Origin: Antarcticibacterium flavum
GTDB lineage: Bacteria > Bacteroidota > Bacteroidia > Flavobacteriales > Flavobacteriaceae
Assembly (NCBI RefSeq): GCF_006159205.1
Contig: NZ_CP040812.1
Coordinates: forward strand, 3,782,001 to 3,846,000
DNA: 64,000 nucleotides
Reading direction: 5' to 3'
Shown here: one piece after another, positions 63,833-64,000 of the stretch
Numbering within the stretch: the first letter of the stretch is position 1
Layout of the letters: every line of letters starts with the position of its first letter
Made by a program: the position numbers and the translations under genes
Notes under the pieces: generated by a model
The model's input: only the letters and a program-made list of their open reading frames with translations
Database searches by the model: none
Told to the model about the DNA's origin: nothing

Positions 63833-64000
63833 TGGGAATTCTTTTTATTGGTTTCAATGGATTGAAGGAATTCCTTTAATTCGGGCCAAATCATTTCTGG
63901 TTTAAAGAGGTCATAGAGTTTTTCGGAGTCTTTCTTTAACTTCTTAGTCGACCCTTTCTCAAACAGTCCCGGCCTGAAATCTTTAAGATGTACAGAAGTA
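63829..64000 (-). CDS. C-terminal fragment, probable surface-glycan gene
   Basis: Only the last 56 residues are in the window (TSVHLKDFRPGLFEKGSTKK, then LKKDSEKLYDLFKPEMIWPE and LKEFLQSIETN). The strand runs off the right edge. The stop codon sits inside the stop of the kinase gene. The fragment could be the tail of another glycosyltransferase, but I cannot assign a family from it. Confidence 0.5.
   Translation of the reverse strand, partial: TSVHLKDFRPGLFEKGSTKKLKKDSEKLYDLFKPEMIWPELKEFLQSIETNKKNSH

Noticed and set aside
1..64000. tRNA or rRNA genes
   Set aside because: I found no cloverleaf with a TTCRANYC-type arm and CCA end, and no rRNA-like conserved blocks; a covariance search would settle it.

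Overview
This window reads as chromosome of a member of the Bacteroidota, most likely class Flavobacteriia, family Flavobacteriaceae. The signs are moderately AT-rich DNA, starts without Shine-Dalgarno boxes, promoters of the TTG-N19/20-TAnnTTTG type, the ftsK-lolA-lptF/G-ribB gene order, a peroxiredoxin-thioredoxin-small protein trio, and a RibB carrying a decayed GTP cyclohydrolase domain. No rRNA, tRNA, CRISPR array, prophage or plasmid function was recognised.

Layout. 0-12 kb: envelope, redox and housekeeping genes, mostly on the minus strand (SanA-like fragment, nitroreductase, RibB, Lpt permease, LolA, FtsK, a hydrolase, a DgkA-type kinase with a frame break, Tpx, a peroxiredoxin operon, an NhaC antiporter). 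12-14 kb: a methionine gamma-lyase-like PLP enzyme divergent from an Lrp/AsnC regulator, with a palindrome between them. 14.7-24.9 kb: a co-directional amine/omega-amino-acid cluster (class III aminotransferase, carbon-nitrogen hydrolase, VOC protein, large Orn/Lys/Arg-type decarboxylase, ATP-grasp ligase with a histone-like tail, C45 acyltransferase/hydrolase, then a semialdehyde dehydrogenase). I suspect a polyamine-to-GABA-to-succinate route that uses unusual ligase and hydrolase parts. 25-31 kb: dihydrolipoyl dehydrogenase, a roughly 1.8 kb tandem array of 306-bp palindrome-rich units, a 35-residue basic protein, an aldose-epimerase gene broken near its end beside a 23-bp palindrome, and a DEAD-box helicase.

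31.4-35.7 kb is the most distinctive part. Two different IS110-superfamily elements lie about 1 kb apart. The first (31435-32963) looks like the IS1111 type: subterminal inverted repeats and a long structured non-coding 3' end. The second (33846-35415) looks like the IS110 type, with a long 5' non-coding leader. It sits inside one unit of a roughly 176-bp tandem repeat, so intact neighbouring units give its empty target site. Both non-coding ends contain short matches to the element's own insertion site, as expected for bridge/seek RNAs.

35.7-48 kb: FMN reductase, PabB carrying an in-frame dispersed repeat, TilS, DsbD-like protein, an X-Pro peptidase, a DUF885 lipoprotein, a DUF2254 membrane protein, Hsp20 behind a sigma-54 promoter, and a secreted structural protein. 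48-58.4 kb: UvrB, an ABC exporter pair, an unrecognised protein with protein-kinase-like motifs, a nucleoid-associated protein, a pRiA4b ORF-3-like protein, heme A synthase, CCA-adding enzyme and TsaC/Sua5. 58.4-64 kb: a surface polysaccharide/LPS locus (pyruvyltransferase-like protein, glycosyltransferases, methyltransferase, WaaP/InaA-like kinase) running off the right edge.
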